DNA of 64,000 nucleotides, taken from assembly GCA_019358945.1 (NCBI GenBank), contig JAHHIE010000001.1:1-64000 (forward strand), read 5' to 3'. The notes beneath the pieces are model-generated. The model made no database searches. It had not been told where the DNA came from and was given only the letters and a program-made list of their open reading frames with translations. This document shows positions 9,038 to 18,479 of the stretch, one piece after another; position 1 is the first letter of the stretch; each line of letters begins with the position of its first letter. The translations under genes were made by a program, and so were the position numbers. Source of the DNA: Stenomitos rutilans HA7619-LM2 (GTDB lineage Bacteria > Cyanobacteriota > Cyanobacteriia > Leptolyngbyales > Leptolyngbyaceae).

Positions 9038-9723
9038 GAGCGTTTTCTCCGCTTAGCGGTACAATCGCAGAACGAATTGCCCAGATTCGCCAGACAGTGC
9101 CCAATTCGGTGCGGTTGATTGCCGTCACTAAGCAGGTTTCAGTCGAGGCAATGCGGGAAGCATATGCGGCTGGGGTGCGTGATTTTGCGGAGAACCGGGT
9201 GCAGGAGGCCGAAGCTAAACAGGCAAAGCTTAGTGATCTCACGGATGTGACTTGGCATCTAATCGGGCATTTACAAAGCAATAAAGCGCAAAAAGCGTTG
9301 GATTGTTTTCAATGGATTCATTCGATCGACGATTTAAAACTGGCGCAACGATTAAATCGCTTGGCAGCACAGCGATCGCACAAACCACAATCACTGCTTC
9401 AGGTGAAGCTATTGCCCGATCTAAACAAATATGGTTGGTCAGCAACCGATCTTTTACAGGATCTTTCAGCGTTGAGTCAGTGCGAAAATCTCAGAATTCA
9501 AGGGTTGATGACAATTCTTCCGCATGGATTATCGGCTGCAGACGCAACGATGGCGTTTCAAAAGACGGCAGAGTTGGCTAATACGATTCAGCAACAGAAC
9601 CGCCCTCATCTGCAAATGCAAGTTCTATCGATGGGAATGTCTAATGATTATGCTTTGGCCGTGCAGGCGGGCGCGACCATGATTCGTTTAGGGCGCATCC
9701 TGTTTGGCGATCGTTCTACATAG
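9034..9723 (+). CDS. pipY: PipY, YggS/PLPBP-family pyridoxal-phosphate protein
   Basis: 229 residues of the YggS fold. The predicted PLP lysine is Lys33 in LIAVTKQVSVE. Other family motifs are FAENRVQEAEAK, WHLIGHLQSNKAQ and the C-terminal SMGMSNDYALAVQAGATMIRLGR followed by LFG. The protein controls vitamin B6 and amino/keto acid homeostasis and is genetically linked to PipX. The start ATG overlaps the pipX stop. Confidence 0.96.
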   Translation: MRAFSPLSGTIAERIAQIRQTVPNSVRLIAVTKQVSVEAMREAYAAGVRDFAENRVQEAEAKQAKLSDLTDVTWHLIGHLQSNKAQKALDCFQWIHSIDDLKLAQRLNRLAAQRSHKPQSLLQVKLLPDLNKYGWSATDLLQDLSALSQCENLRIQGLMTILPHGLSAADATMAFQKTAELANTIQQQNRPHLQMQVLSMGMSNDYALAVQAGATMIRLGRILFGDRST

Positions 9724-10216
9724 CTGGTTTGAACCCTGGTAAACATCAATTCAATACGTTTTAGATCTTCTGTAAAATTCAGGAAAAAACGAAACAGTTT
9801 CAAATTTCAGACTGGCTGTGGAATTTGAGAAAAAATAAAGCGTTTTCCAAAAGATGGAGTATCTTGAATGCTAGAGTTCCTGCTTGGTTCCCCGATGCAG
9901 CATAAGTCTGTTCACCTGCCTGATCTGTCAATGATTTAAACATCTGATCAAAAAACTTTTGACGACATGTTTGAATTTTGGAATCTAGATGTATACTAAT
10001 CTTTCAATTCGGTTAAGGCGGGCGGGGTGCCTGAGCAAATTGTTTGCGGATACAAGCCTTCATCCATTGGGCTTTCACTCAACGGTTACTCAACGTTTAA
10101 AGAGACGATCCTCTTGCCGACTCTTTCGATATTACAGACTAGATTTAGCGTTATTCCTGATATCTGGTCGCTATACGTCTTTCAATCTAAACCCTGATCG
10201 TGATGGAGCGTGAACA
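9724..10216. other. Intergenic region upstream of sepF
   Basis: No coding pattern. A possible promoter lies at 9971-9997 (TTGAAT, 15 nt, TATACT). The A/T-rich stretch 9770-9850 shows no clear hairpin. Nothing else is recognised. Confidence 0.4.
9971..9997 (+). promoter_or_regulatory. Candidate sigma-70-type promoter for sepF
   Basis: TTGAAT at 9971-9976 and TATACT at 9992-9997 with 15-nt spacing, about 220 bases before the sepF start. The spacing is short and no experiment supports it. Confidence 0.3.
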
Positions 10217-10822
10217 GTGAGCAGCATCTTTAGCAAGTTACGGGACTTTGTGGGATTTAACGAACCTATGGACTACGAATACGAGTACGACGAAATGGAT
10301 GGCGATGAGTACCAGAATCTTTACCAGCAGGAGCATGCTCAACCCGCTGCCCCTCAAGAAGATGCTCGGATGCGTCGCCCTAGCCGCTTGCGTGAGCGCG
10401 CTCCACTGGGTACAGAGGTCGGTGCAATGGGTGCATCACCGATGGGAAACGTCATTGGCATGCCTGGGGTGAATGGTGTTTCTGAAGTGGTCGTGATGGA
10501 GCCCCGCTCTTTTGAAGAAATGCCTCAAGCTATTCAAGCGTTGCGCGAACGCAAGTCTGTTGTTCTGAATCTGACCATCATGGATCCTGATCAGGCGCAG
10601 CGCGCGGTTGATTTTGTGGCTGGTGGTACCTATGCGATCGATGGTCATCAAGAGCGCATCGGCGAAAGCATCTTCCTGTTTACCCCCAGTTGTGTTCAAG
10701 TCAGCACTCAGGGCGCTCCAGGTTACGAAGCGCCTCAGCCTCAGCAACCTCAAGCTCGTCCCACCCGTCAGGCTGCACCCGCTCCTGCTTGGGCAAACGA
10801 GCCAATGAGAATGGCTCAGTAG
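10217..10822 (+). CDS. sepF: Cell division protein SepF (Cdv2)
   Basis: 201 residues. The start is a GTG with TGGAG 8 nt upstream. An N-terminal membrane-binding-type helix ([14 protein letters not shown]) is followed by an acidic, Tyr/Glu-rich linker. The DUF552/SepF domain spans about 92-160 ([24 protein letters not shown]...[19 protein letters not shown]). The tail is Pro/Gln-rich. SepF anchors FtsZ to the membrane at the septum. It is followed by proC, the usual cyanobacterial order. Confidence 0.95.
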   Translation: MSSIFSKLRDFVGFNEPMDYEYEYDEMDGDEYQNLYQQEHAQPAAPQEDARMRRPSRLRERAPLGTEVGAMGASPMGNVIGMPGVNGVSEVVVMEPRSFEEMPQAIQALRERKSVVLNLTIMDPDQAQRAVDFVAGGTYAIDGHQERIGESIFLFTPSCVQVSTQGAPGYEAPQPQQPQARPTRQAAPAPAWANEPMRMAQ

Positions 10823-10838
10823 TTGTTGTTAGTCGTTA

Positions 10839-10886
10839 GTTTTTAGTTGTTAGAAGAGAGAAGATTGGCTTCTAACAACTAAAAAC
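10839..10886 (+). terminator. 18-bp hairpin between sepF and proC
   Basis: The arm at 10839-10856 (GTTTTTAGTTGTTAGAAG) is exactly complementary to 10869-10886 with a 12-nt loop. It is A/T-rich and ends about 30 nt before proC. It could attenuate read-through or be a dispersed TTAGTTGTTAG-type repeat; a related phrase occurs near 17168. Confidence 0.55.
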
Positions 10887-10918
10887 CAAAAACTAATAAC
10901 TCTTTGGAGACAGTTAAA

Positions 10919-11740
10919 TTGAGTATCAAGCTCGGCATGATTGGCGGCGGGGTAATGGGGGAAGCTCTGTTATCCCGCCTTATCGATCGTGGCACTTACC
11001 AGCCGCAAGATATTCTAGTCAGTGATCCGCAAGCAGAACGGCGAGAACTTCTGGTAGCAAATTATGGTGTTCAGGCCACAGAAAACAATCTGCTGCTGAA
11101 AACTGCTGATGTTTTACTCCTGGCAATCAAACCTCAAGTGTTTGATGCGGTAGCGCCGCAAATTATTCACATTGACTCTCCACGACGGTCTGAGGGCGTA
11201 ATCATCTCGATTCTAGCGGGCACACCCTTGAGCAAATTGGAGGGGTCGCTGTTTGATCAGCCAGTAGTACGAGCAATGCCGAACTTTCCCGCTACAGTTG
11301 GTGCAGGCATCACTGCAATCTCCCCCGGTAAACGCGTAAAACCCCATCACCTTGAGCAAGCACGACAGATTTTTGAAGCGGTAGGCGAAGTGGTTGAAGT
11401 TCCCGAAACGGCGATGGATGCGGTGACGGGTTTGTCTGGCTCTGGCCCAGGCTATGTAGCGCTTGTGGTAGAAGCGTTGGCCGATGGTGGGGTAGCCGCC
11501 GGGTTGCCACGGGCGATCGCGCTCCAACTGGCACTGCAAACAGTAAAGGGGACTGCGCAATTGCTCCAGGAGTCGGGGCAACACCCTGGCGTACTGAAAG
11601 ATCAGGTGACCAGCCCTGGTGGAACCACGATCGCAGGCGTTGCAGCTTTAGAGCGGGCTGGGTTGCGCTCAGCCTTGATTGAAGCCGTAATGGCTGCCTA
11701 TGGACGATCGCAAGAATTGGGGCGCGAGGACAAGGTGTGA
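10919..11740 (+). CDS. proC: Pyrroline-5-carboxylate reductase
   Basis: Catalyses the last step of proline synthesis (pyrroline-5-carboxylate to proline, NAD(P)H-dependent). The start is taken as TTG at 10919 with GGAGA 8 nt upstream; an earlier TTG at 10904 would bury that site. The Rossmann motif LGMIGGGVMGEAL is near the N-terminus. The P5CR signature follows: VTGLSGSGPGYVALVVEALADG (in part) and TSPGGTTIAGVAALE near the C-terminus. 273 residues is the normal length. Confidence 0.96.
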   Translation: MSIKLGMIGGGVMGEALLSRLIDRGTYQPQDILVSDPQAERRELLVANYGVQATENNLLLKTADVLLLAIKPQVFDAVAPQIIHIDSPRRSEGVIISILAGTPLSKLEGSLFDQPVVRAMPNFPATVGAGITAISPGKRVKPHHLEQARQIFEAVGEVVEVPETAMDAVTGLSGSGPGYVALVVEALADGGVAAGLPRAIALQLALQTVKGTAQLLQESGQHPGVLKDQVTSPGGTTIAGVAALERAGLRSALIEAVMAAYGRSQELGREDKV

Positions 11741-11852
11741 GAGGGCAGAGGGCAGAAAGGGGAAGAAGGTAAAGGGCAAAAGGCAGAGGGCAGAAGGGGA
11801 AAGGCAAGCTTACATCTCAAGGCTGACCGCTGACCGCTGACCGCTTTTTAAC
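11741..11852. repeat. Short tandem repeat spacer
   Basis: GGCAGAGGGCAGAAAGGGG units are followed by GCTGACCGCTGACCGCTGACC and the recurrent AACTCAAAACTTCTCC phrase. It separates convergent proC and the minus-strand gene ending at 11853. Confidence 0.6.
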
Positions 11853-12413
11853 TCAAAACTTCTCCGCTGATGACTGTAGAGCACTTGCGTTGCGATCGTG
11901 AAAGCCAATTTGCTGTAAGTTCTCTGCCGACCAGTGCTGATAGTAGGCTGTACGCGCCAGTGGTTTGGAAGCGGCTTGTAAGACTGCTAATGATTGAACG
12001 GTGAGATTGATAAATGGCTCCTGTCGAGTATAGACCCCTTGCACATTGAAGGTGTCCTGGGGATGCCCGCCAAAGGCCGTTAGTTCTAGTGGTGCAAGGA
12101 TCTGGTTCAACTGCTCTATAAAGGGTTGCATCTGCGCTACAGATAACGCCTGTTCGTCAGGGCTAATGACGAGCAAGACATCGTGCTGACGACTTGCATG
12201 AAAGGAGGCGATCGCTCGTCTGAGCTGAGAGTCCACGTGTAGCTGCTCCAGTCTTAACGTCAGCACTTGATAGAAAATTTTGTTCTGTAGCCGAGCCTTC
12301 TTAGAAAACGGACAAATGGGCAGTCCCCCAAAAACAGGATGGGGCTGTTCTAACACCGTTTCCAGGTACCGGATCATTGTTTCAATCATGCAAGACTCAC
12401 GGTCAGAACTCAT
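11853..12413 (-). CDS. Conserved hypothetical protein with a CPF motif
   Basis: 186 residues, soluble, with no signal peptide. The sequence PVFGGLPICPFSKKARLQNK (about 23-42) carries a CPF motif reminiscent of DUF1415-type proteins, but I cannot confirm the family. The rest alternates helices and strands (LLVISPDEQALSV, VYTRQEPFINLTVQS). Met1 at 12413 has GAGAAG-like bases upstream; Met9 (12389) is an alternative start. Function unknown. Confidence 0.65.
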   Translation of the reverse strand: MSSDRESCMIETMIRYLETVLEQPHPVFGGLPICPFSKKARLQNKIFYQVLTLRLEQLHVDSQLRRAIASFHASRQHDVLLVISPDEQALSVAQMQPFIEQLNQILAPLELTAFGGHPQDTFNVQGVYTRQEPFINLTVQSLAVLQAASKPLARTAYYQHWSAENLQQIGFHDRNASALQSSAEKF

Positions 12414-12671
12414 GCGTTTCTTCTCTCGTCACAGTGGCTGTCGGTAGGTTACGCGCCTAACGCCAAAGGACTTTGGTTTAGGTGGACGGTTATGAAAGCG
12501 CTCCTTTCTACGCTGTTAGTAAGTCCACTTGATGGTAATCACCAAAAATAAAATCCAGACTGTCCGGTGGAGTTTCTTTATCCCCCGTAAGAAGGTTTAA
12601 AGCTTTGAATCTTGGAGTGGCCTTTCGCTATTCAATCTTTAAACTCTTCTACCCTCGCTCAAGGAGGAGAC

Positions 12672-12968
12672 ATGGATTTGTCTCACATTGCGGTGCAATT
12701 GATTGCTGCGATCGTCTGTGGTTGGATTGCAAACATGCTCATTCCCGGTCAAATTCCCGGTAAATCTCTAGGCTTTGTGCTTACGGGATTGGTCGGAGTG
12801 TGGTTAGGAGAAACGGTTTTCAAATTGCTTAAAGCTCAGCATGGCCTGAACGTTCCGCTCCTTCATTGGACTGTGGGTGGGGTTGCTGTCGTCCCATCAA
12901 TCATTGGTTGCGCCATCATCATTTATGTGGTGACAACGTTTGTGCGTTGGGGGCATTATCACCGATGA
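12672..12968 (+). CDS. GlsB/YeaQ/YmgE family stress-response membrane protein
   Basis: 98 residues from the ATG at 12672, chosen because AAGGAGGAG ends just upstream. Three hydrophobic segments are visible: IAVQLIAAIVCGWIANMLIPG, a GKSLGFVLTGLVGVWLG glycine-rich helix, and VPSIIGCAIIIYVVTTFV. The pattern matches transglycosylase-associated (GlsB-like) proteins, small membrane proteins induced by stress in many bacteria. Their mechanism is unknown. Confidence 0.85.
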   Translation: MDLSHIAVQLIAAIVCGWIANMLIPGQIPGKSLGFVLTGLVGVWLGETVFKLLKAQHGLNVPLLHWTVGGVAVVPSIIGCAIIIYVVTTFVRWGHYHR

Positions 12969-13023
12969 GTCTCTGTGGGTACTCTGAACACAGACGATTA
13001 CCCGCCCTTTCTCATCACGCCTC

Positions 13024-15411
13024 ATGCGAACCAGCGAAAAGACGGTTCTCACTCAACCCTATTTGGAGTTGAGTAAGCAAGGAACGACGCTTCAGCGCTT
13101 TCTCACTCAAGAACAACACTTTTTAGGCCGGGATGCTCAACGTGCTGACCTCGTTTTGCCTGGTGATTGGCAGGTCATTTCTGGCTGTCATGCGTTGCTG
13201 CGGCGATCGGGCGAAGATTACTGTATTTACGATGGTGATGGGCAAAAGCCAAGCACAAATGGCATTTTCCTTAACCGCACGCGCATTACGCCCTCAAAAG
13301 GCTATGTGCTCAAACACGGGGCAGAACTGCGAATTGGGCAAAATCCTCACAACCAGGTGGTGCTGACCTATCGCAATCCCCTGGGTGCAGAGGTGGCAGA
13401 AATGCCAGAGACACGATCGCTCTCGCTCAAAAATCGCTCTGTGCTGCTGGGGCGTGATCCCAAAGCGACGCTGGAACTGGATGCGCCGATCGTCTCTCGT
13501 CGCCACGCCACGATTGAATCGGATGGACACGATCGCTATGTCCTGCGGGATCACAGTACCAATGGTGTGTTTGTGAATGGCACGCGGGTCAACGCTAGCC
13601 TGGTTTTACCCGACGACTGCACGATTCAGATTGGCCCTTTCACATTGGTTTACCAGGGCGATACCTTAGCAGTGGTCGATCGCGGCAACCAGATTCGTCT
13701 GGATGCCTGGGAACTGGTGCGAGAAGTTCCTGGAAGCAAAAAAGGTGCTCACCGTTTGTTGGATGACCTTTCGCTGGCGATCGAGCCAGGACAATTTGTA
13801 GCGCTGGTTGGTGGCAGTGGTGCAGGCAAATCAACTCTAATGCGAACCTTGCTGGGGATCGATCCCACCGATCAAGGAGTGGTTTACCTCAACGGTGTGA
13901 ATTTGCGCCAGAACTTTGGGATTTACCGTGCCCAAATTGGCTATGTGCCGCAAGATGACATTGTGCATCGAGACTTGACCGTTGAGGAAGTGCTAACCTA
14001 CGCTGCCAGGTTACGCCTACCTGCCGATACAGACATCGCTGCTGTGGTCAACCAAACGCTAGAGCAGATCGAAATGAGCGATCGGCGTGAGGTGCTGGTG
14101 GGCAAACTCAGCGGTGGACAACGCAAACGGATTAGCATTGGCGTAGAACTGCTCGCTGATCCCAAACTGTTCTTTTTAGATGAACCTACTTCAGGACTTG
14201 ATCCCGGTCTGGATAAAAAGATGATGCAGCTTTTGCGAAAGCTGGCAGACCAGGGACGCACGGTCATTCTAGTGACCCACGCTACGGCAAATATCAAGCT
14301 GTGCGATCGCCTTGTGTTTGTGGGTCGGGGTGGACGACTTTGCTACTTCGGCCCGCCCAGCAAAGCGCTAGACTTCTTTGAGGTGGAATCGGACGACTTC
14401 GCCGATATTTACAACGAATTGGAAAAAGGCAACACGATCGTGCGCCATTGGGCCGATCGCTTTCGCCACTCAGACGACTACTGGCATTACGTCACCGGGC
14501 ACCTCAGTCCCGGCAATGGGCATAAGCTGCGATCGCACCCAACGCCTAGCAAAGGCATCTCTTTTCTGACCCAACTAATTCTGTTAACGCAGCGCTACTC
14601 TCAACTGGTTTGTCGCGATCCCGTCAATCTGGCACTGTCGCTCGTAACAGCACCGATCGGGATCAGCCTCATCATTCTGGCAGTGGGCGATCAAGATCCC
14701 CTGGTGCTGGCAGAACATCCTGATCCCACCCTGGCTCCATTAGCCTTGCGCGTCCTTTTTGTCTTTACCTGTGCAGCACTCTGGGTGGGCTTTTCCAGTT
14801 CTTTGCAGGAAATCGTTAAGGAGTCTGCCATTTACCTGCGGGAACGGCTCGTCAACCTCGGACTCTTTGCCTACCTGGGATCAAAAATGCTGATTCTTGC
14901 GTCGTTGGCACTTCTGCAAACGCTGCTGATGGTGCTGGTGATTCTAACGGGATTTGCTGCTCCCGACCACTTACTCTTATCCTGGCTTCTAGGTGTTGGC
15001 ATCACGACCTTTCTCACCTTGCTTGCCTGCATGAGCATGGGACTGATGGTGTCGGCGATCGTCCGCAATGGCAGTCAGGCAAACAGCGCGCTGCCCTTAC
15101 TTTTGCTGCCTCAGATCATTTTCTCTGGTGTACTCTTTCGCATGGACGGTCTCACCAGCAAACTGTCATGGCTCATGTTGAGTCGCTGGTCAGTAGGAGC
15201 CTACGGCACGTTGGTTAACATCAACGCGATGGTGCCCGAACCCACGAGGCTTCCTGATGGCAGCACGATTCCTCTCCCATTTGAGAAAACTACTGTCTAC
15301 GATCTCACCTGGCATAACTTGACGCTGAACTGGGGCATGCTTTGCCTTCATGCAGTGGTGTACTTGATCGCCACCTTTTGGGTGCAAAAGCGCAAGGACA
15401 TTTTTAAATAG
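13024..15411 (+). CDS. Tandem-FHA ABC transporter, ATPase fused to ABC2 permease
   Basis: 795 residues. Two FHA domains come first: GRD 35-37, S53-H56, STNG 77-80; then GRD 143-145, SRRH 158-161, STNG 178-181. An ABC ATPase follows with Walker A GGSGAGKST (263-271), signature LSGGQ (362-366) and Walker B LFFLDE (382-387). From about 515 to the end is an ABCG/ABC2-type membrane half with about six helices. FHA domains bind phosphothreonine, so transport is probably gated by a Ser/Thr kinase. It should dimerise like ABCG half-transporters. The ATG lacks a clear ribosome binding site. Substrate unknown. Confidence 0.93.
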   Translation: MRTSEKTVLTQPYLELSKQGTTLQRFLTQEQHFLGRDAQRADLVLPGDWQVISGCHALLRRSGEDYCIYDGDGQKPSTNGIFLNRTRITPSKGYVLKHGAELRIGQNPHNQVVLTYRNPLGAEVAEMPETRSLSLKNRSVLLGRDPKATLELDAPIVSRRHATIESDGHDRYVLRDHSTNGVFVNGTRVNASLVLPDDCTIQIGPFTLVYQGDTLAVVDRGNQIRLDAWELVREVPGSKKGAHRLLDDLSLAIEPGQFVALVGGSGAGKSTLMRTLLGIDPTDQGVVYLNGVNLRQNFGIYRAQIGYVPQDDIVHRDLTVEEVLTYAARLRLPADTDIAAVVNQTLEQIEMSDRREVLVGKLSGGQRKRISIGVELLADPKLFFLDEPTSGLDPGLDKKMMQLLRKLADQGRTVILVTHATANIKLCDRLVFVGRGGRLCYFGPPSKALDFFEVESDDFADIYNELEKGNTIVRHWADRFRHSDDYWHYVTGHLSPGNGHKLRSHPTPSKGISFLTQLILLTQRYSQLVCRDPVNLALSLVTAPIGISLIILAVGDQDPLVLAEHPDPTLAPLALRVLFVFTCAALWVGFSSSLQEIVKESAIYLRERLVNLGLFAYLGSKMLILASLALLQTLLMVLVILTGFAAPDHLLLSWLLGVGITTFLTLLACMSMGLMVSAIVRNGSQANSALPLLLLPQIIFSGVLFRMDGLTSKLSWLMLSRWSVGAYGTLVNINAMVPEPTRLPDGSTIPLPFEKTTVYDLTWHNLTLNWGMLCLHAVVYLIATFWVQKRKDIFK

Positions 15412-15666
15412 CAGATCAGAGTTGGTGTCAGTGGTTGATAGGAGTCAGGGATTAGAAGGAACCCAGTCAATGGCTAACGAAGTTTCTGGCTTTTAGTTCT
15501 TTCGTCCTAAAGATATCTGCGGCATCAGTAAACGGATGGCTTACTGTAAGTGGCAGGATGATGGTTAAATTGAGCGAAAAGCGGATGCTGTGGCTCAATG
15601 AACGCAACAATTCAAGCTGATCTTCGGCAAGAGGGTGTCTTATGCGACAGCAGACACATGGCTACG

Positions 15667-15984
15667 TCACACAATCTTTCCTCGCAGACATGCTGTGCCT
15701 GCTGCAATTAGGAAAATACCGACAAGGGTCAAAGGCGTATAGCTTTCCTTAAAGATGAATAAGCTAAACAGAACAGCACACATGGCTTCCAATCCAAGCA
15801 CCAATATGTACGTAATGCCTAGATGAGCATTGTGGGTGATATAAGTTTGCAAACTAACGCCTACAAGGAAAAACAGATATACCATTCCAGTCGGAATGAG
15901 CTGAGAAAAGCCTGCTGAAAATTTCATGAAAATGCCACCAACAGTGTAGAAAACCGCCGCAGCCACAGCCATTAAGAGATACAT
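15667..15984 (-). CDS. Small multidrug-resistance/EamA-like membrane protein
   Basis: 105 residues from Met at 15984, where AGGA lies about 11 nt upstream; the frame continues 28 codons 5'. Four hydrophobic helices fill the protein (MYLLMAVAAAVFYTVGGIFMKF in part, IPTGMVYLFFLVGVSL, GITYILVLGLEAMCAVLFSLF, PLTLVGIFLIAAGTACL). FKESYTPLTLVGIFLIAAG is typical of the last two SMR/EamA helices. It is probably a dimeric small exporter or a single EamA half. Substrate unknown. Confidence 0.75.
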   Translation of the reverse strand: MYLLMAVAAAVFYTVGGIFMKFSAGFSQLIPTGMVYLFFLVGVSLQTYITHNAHLGITYILVLGLEAMCAVLFSLFIFKESYTPLTLVGIFLIAAGTACLRGKIV

Positions 15985-16446
15985 GAGCGCTATTTTCCTG
16001 GTAATCTTACATGCACGATCTGAGTATTTTGTATTGCGAAAGACGTACTTATATACTGTAGTAGGCACGTTCCATATGCCACCAAATACTTGAACTCACT
16101 CCATATCCAAGTGGTTTTAGAAATATTGTCCAAGTGGTTTTAGAAATATTCTATGTAATACGTAAGATGATGCGTTGCGCAACAATATCTACTTCACTGA
16201 AATTGCTTGCTGTCTTCATGGAGAATTTAAACTATCTTCATTGGCAAACCGAAACTGCTTTTTCAACCTGCGCTTTATTTACTGACTTCAGTCAATCCGC
16301 AATGGTTGTGCCTTTGGTGGTGACGAGTAAATGTATGGCCCGATAAAACGCTTCTCCTGCTCCCTCCGCTTCCGCTGCTCTCTCTACTCCCATCTTTCCT
16401 ATAATGAGATTCTTGCCTCAACTGTTGGACTGGGAGCCTTGTACGA
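15985..16446. other. Intergenic region with a 23-bp tandem repeat
   Basis: Apart from the direct repeat at 16106-16150 I see no supported gene. A 70-codon frame at 16134-16346 has no domain and begins inside the repeat. Confidence 0.4.
16106..16150 (+). repeat. Two tandem copies of a 23-bp unit
   Basis: TCCAAGTGGTTTTAGAAATATT occurs at 16106-16127 and again at 16129-16150, perfectly conserved, one base apart. Only two copies exist, so this is not a CRISPR. Confidence 0.85.
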
Positions 16447-17031
16447 TTGACTGTCCGTTTTGATGTTGCCTCGATCGTCCAGGGGTATACCCAGGGCTAC
16501 TTTCTCATGGCAGATGAAACAGGGGCTTCGCTGGGTTGGTATTCCAGTCGAGAGCGAACGTTGATTCCTCTGGATGAGCGGTTTCGCTACCCTCGATCGC
16601 TCCAGCGAGTGCTTAATCAAGAACGCTTTACAGTCGCAGTCAATCGAGATTTTGAGGCCGTCATCGAAGGGTGTGCCGATCGCGAAACGACCTGGATCTC
16701 AGATGAACTGAAGGATATCTACCGATCGCTCCATGCGGCGGGATGGGCTTACAGCTTTGAAACCTGGCAGGGTGACGAACTCGCAGGTGGCATTTTGGGC
16801 TTGATCATTGGCGGCGCATTTATTGGCGAATCGATGTTCTTTCGCATCCCCGATGGCTCGAAAGTCGCAATGGTGAAGCTGGTAGAACGGCTGCGCGATC
16901 GTCAGTTTGTGCTCTTTGATGCCCAAATGATGAACCCCCATCTAGAGCGGTTTGGTGCTCATATCATCGGCAGTAGACAATACAATACGCTGCTAAAACT
17001 GGCACTCACGCGACAGTGCTCTCTAGAGTAA
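16447..17031 (+). CDS. aat: Leucyl/phenylalanyl-tRNA-protein transferase
   Basis: 194 residues. It transfers Leu or Phe from tRNA to proteins with N-terminal Arg or Lys, marking them for ClpS/ClpAP (N-degron pathway). Family motifs are LGWYSSRERTLIPLDERFRYPRSL in part, ETWISDELKDIYRSLHAAGWAYSFE in part, and the core GGAFIGESMFFR. The most likely start is TTG at 16447 with GGGAG about 10 nt upstream. Length fits the shorter cyanobacterial form. Confidence 0.93.
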   Translation: MTVRFDVASIVQGYTQGYFLMADETGASLGWYSSRERTLIPLDERFRYPRSLQRVLNQERFTVAVNRDFEAVIEGCADRETTWISDELKDIYRSLHAAGWAYSFETWQGDELAGGILGLIIGGAFIGESMFFRIPDGSKVAMVKLVERLRDRQFVLFDAQMMNPHLERFGAHIIGSRQYNTLLKLALTRQCSLE

Positions 17032-17040
17032 TGCTGCTGT

Positions 17041-17224
17041 GTGAAAGGGGCAGGCAGGGAGTGGGAAGTGGGGGGAGAGTTTTGAGTTCTGAATGAATTC
17101 TGTCTTTAAGTTTTGAGCGGTCAGCTATCAGCAGTCAGCTACCAGCCGTCAATCATCCAGCTTCCTTCTAACAACTAAAAACTAATAGCCAGAAACTTCT
17201 TTTGCCTTCTACCCTCTGCCTCGA
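17041..17224. repeat. Short-repeat spacer
   Basis: GGCAGGCAGGGAGTGGGAAG units, a GGTCAGCTATCAGCAGTCAG / CAGCCGTCA array, and an ACAACTAAAAACTAAT phrase related to the one at 10840-10890. Non-coding. Confidence 0.55.
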
Positions 17225-17944
17225 CTACACAAGATACGACGTCCAGCGTTCTAGCAACCCAGGTGATCCATACCAAACTCGATCGCCTCTTGGAGAGTGC
17301 ATCGCGCCATCGAGAATCAGATTTTCGGCTCCGTTTAAATGAGCGGCCTCGATTGGGGTGATGCCGTCCCCCCACGTGTTCCCTTGTCCGCAGGTGAGTT
17401 TATAGCTACTGTATGCCAACCAACTGCGCCAGCGATGCTTTCCAAGAGTTGCTCTGCGATCGCCATAAACTGCTTTTCCTGCCACGCACACATAACGCAC
17501 ATCAGGATAAAACGCACCGGGATAGCTGAGATTCACGAAGTCAAGATTTTTGCGCGTCCAGCGTTCCAGACTAGTATGAGGGGTGCCGAGTGTGATGAGG
17601 GTTGCGACTCGATCGCGGGCAGACCAAACGCAATCATCCGCATCATTAGGATGGATACAGTAAGGCTTTTCGCCCAGATAAATGCGCGACAGCCACCCGC
17701 CAGCAGAATGTCCAATGAGCGTCATTTTGGGAACACCATACTGTTGAATGACTTGCTGCACGGTGATATTCAGGATTCGCAGAATGGGTGCCACAGATCG
17801 CCCCCCGATCGTCGGCACCCAATCTTGCCAGCGAAGCGGTACTGTCACTGTTGGGAACCCAGATGCCCGTAGCGTTTGTTCTAAAGTGCGGTACTCGACA
17901 GCACCCGCAAGATAACCTGGCAAAATGACGATCGGTCGTAACAT
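17225..17944 (-). CDS. Alpha/beta hydrolase, lipase-like
   Basis: 239 residues. IVILPGYLAGAVEY near the N-terminus forms the oxyanion region, and IGHSAGGWLSRIYLG carries the nucleophile Ser at about 98. ATLITLGTPHTSLERW follows the nucleophile as in PGAP1/lipase-class proteins, and a candidate catalytic His lies in DGAMHSPRGDRVWYG near the end. No signal peptide is seen. It resembles conserved cyanobacterial and plastid esterases; the substrate is unknown. Confidence 0.85.
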   Translation of the reverse strand: MLRPIVILPGYLAGAVEYRTLEQTLRASGFPTVTVPLRWQDWVPTIGGRSVAPILRILNITVQQVIQQYGVPKMTLIGHSAGGWLSRIYLGEKPYCIHPNDADDCVWSARDRVATLITLGTPHTSLERWTRKNLDFVNLSYPGAFYPDVRYVCVAGKAVYGDRRATLGKHRWRSWLAYSSYKLTCGQGNTWGDGITPIEAAHLNGAENLILDGAMHSPRGDRVWYGSPGLLERWTSYLV

Positions 17945-18479
17945 GGGTAATTTGAAGATTGAACATTCGTAACTCCCTTAAAATCTAAAGCGTTTTTGCA
18001 CACAATAGGAAGTAGCTATCAGCCGTCAGCCATCAGCGCAGGAGTTTTGAGTTAAGACAGCTATCAGCCGTCAGCCGTCAGCCGTCAGCCGTCAGCTTTT
18101 TAGCCGCTCCTATGCCTTCGGCAGGCTTTGCCAACGGGAAGCAAGCTACATCCTTTAGCCTTCATCCTCCATCCCGCCTCCCCTGCCCCCTCTGCTTCCC
18201 CTGCCTCTCCTGTTCCCCCTTTCCCACTTTTCTCTCCTCACACCTCACTACCCACGGTTTCCAAACTGGCAACAAAGCTCAACCAGTTCAGCCACGAGCG
18301 TTAAGATTTGAGCAGGGCGTTTCTATCGATCACGTTATTCTAAGTAAACGGACACCGTTACACTGAACATGCTGAATGGGCTGAAAGCTGACCGCTGATT
18401 GCTTTGAAAGAGCGTCAGTTTAATTACAGACTTCTACTTAGTTGCCTTACCCAGTGCCCCACGACTGAACCTATCTGCT
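17945..18479. repeat. Repeat-packed intergenic region
   Basis: It holds CAGCCGT tandem heptamers (18012-18035 and 18059-18096), the inverted copy of the 58-bp unit from 8478 (18101-18158), and a C/T-rich run (18165-18240). No gene is supported; an 84-codon frame at 18112 simply translates these repeats. Confidence 0.65.

Noticed and set aside
16106-16150. Possible CRISPR or iteron origin from the 23-bp direct repeat
   Set aside because: Just two abutting copies with a single base between and no dnaA or rep gene nearby.
16134-16346. A 70-codon frame before aat
   Set aside because: Starts within the direct repeat and shows no conserved pattern.
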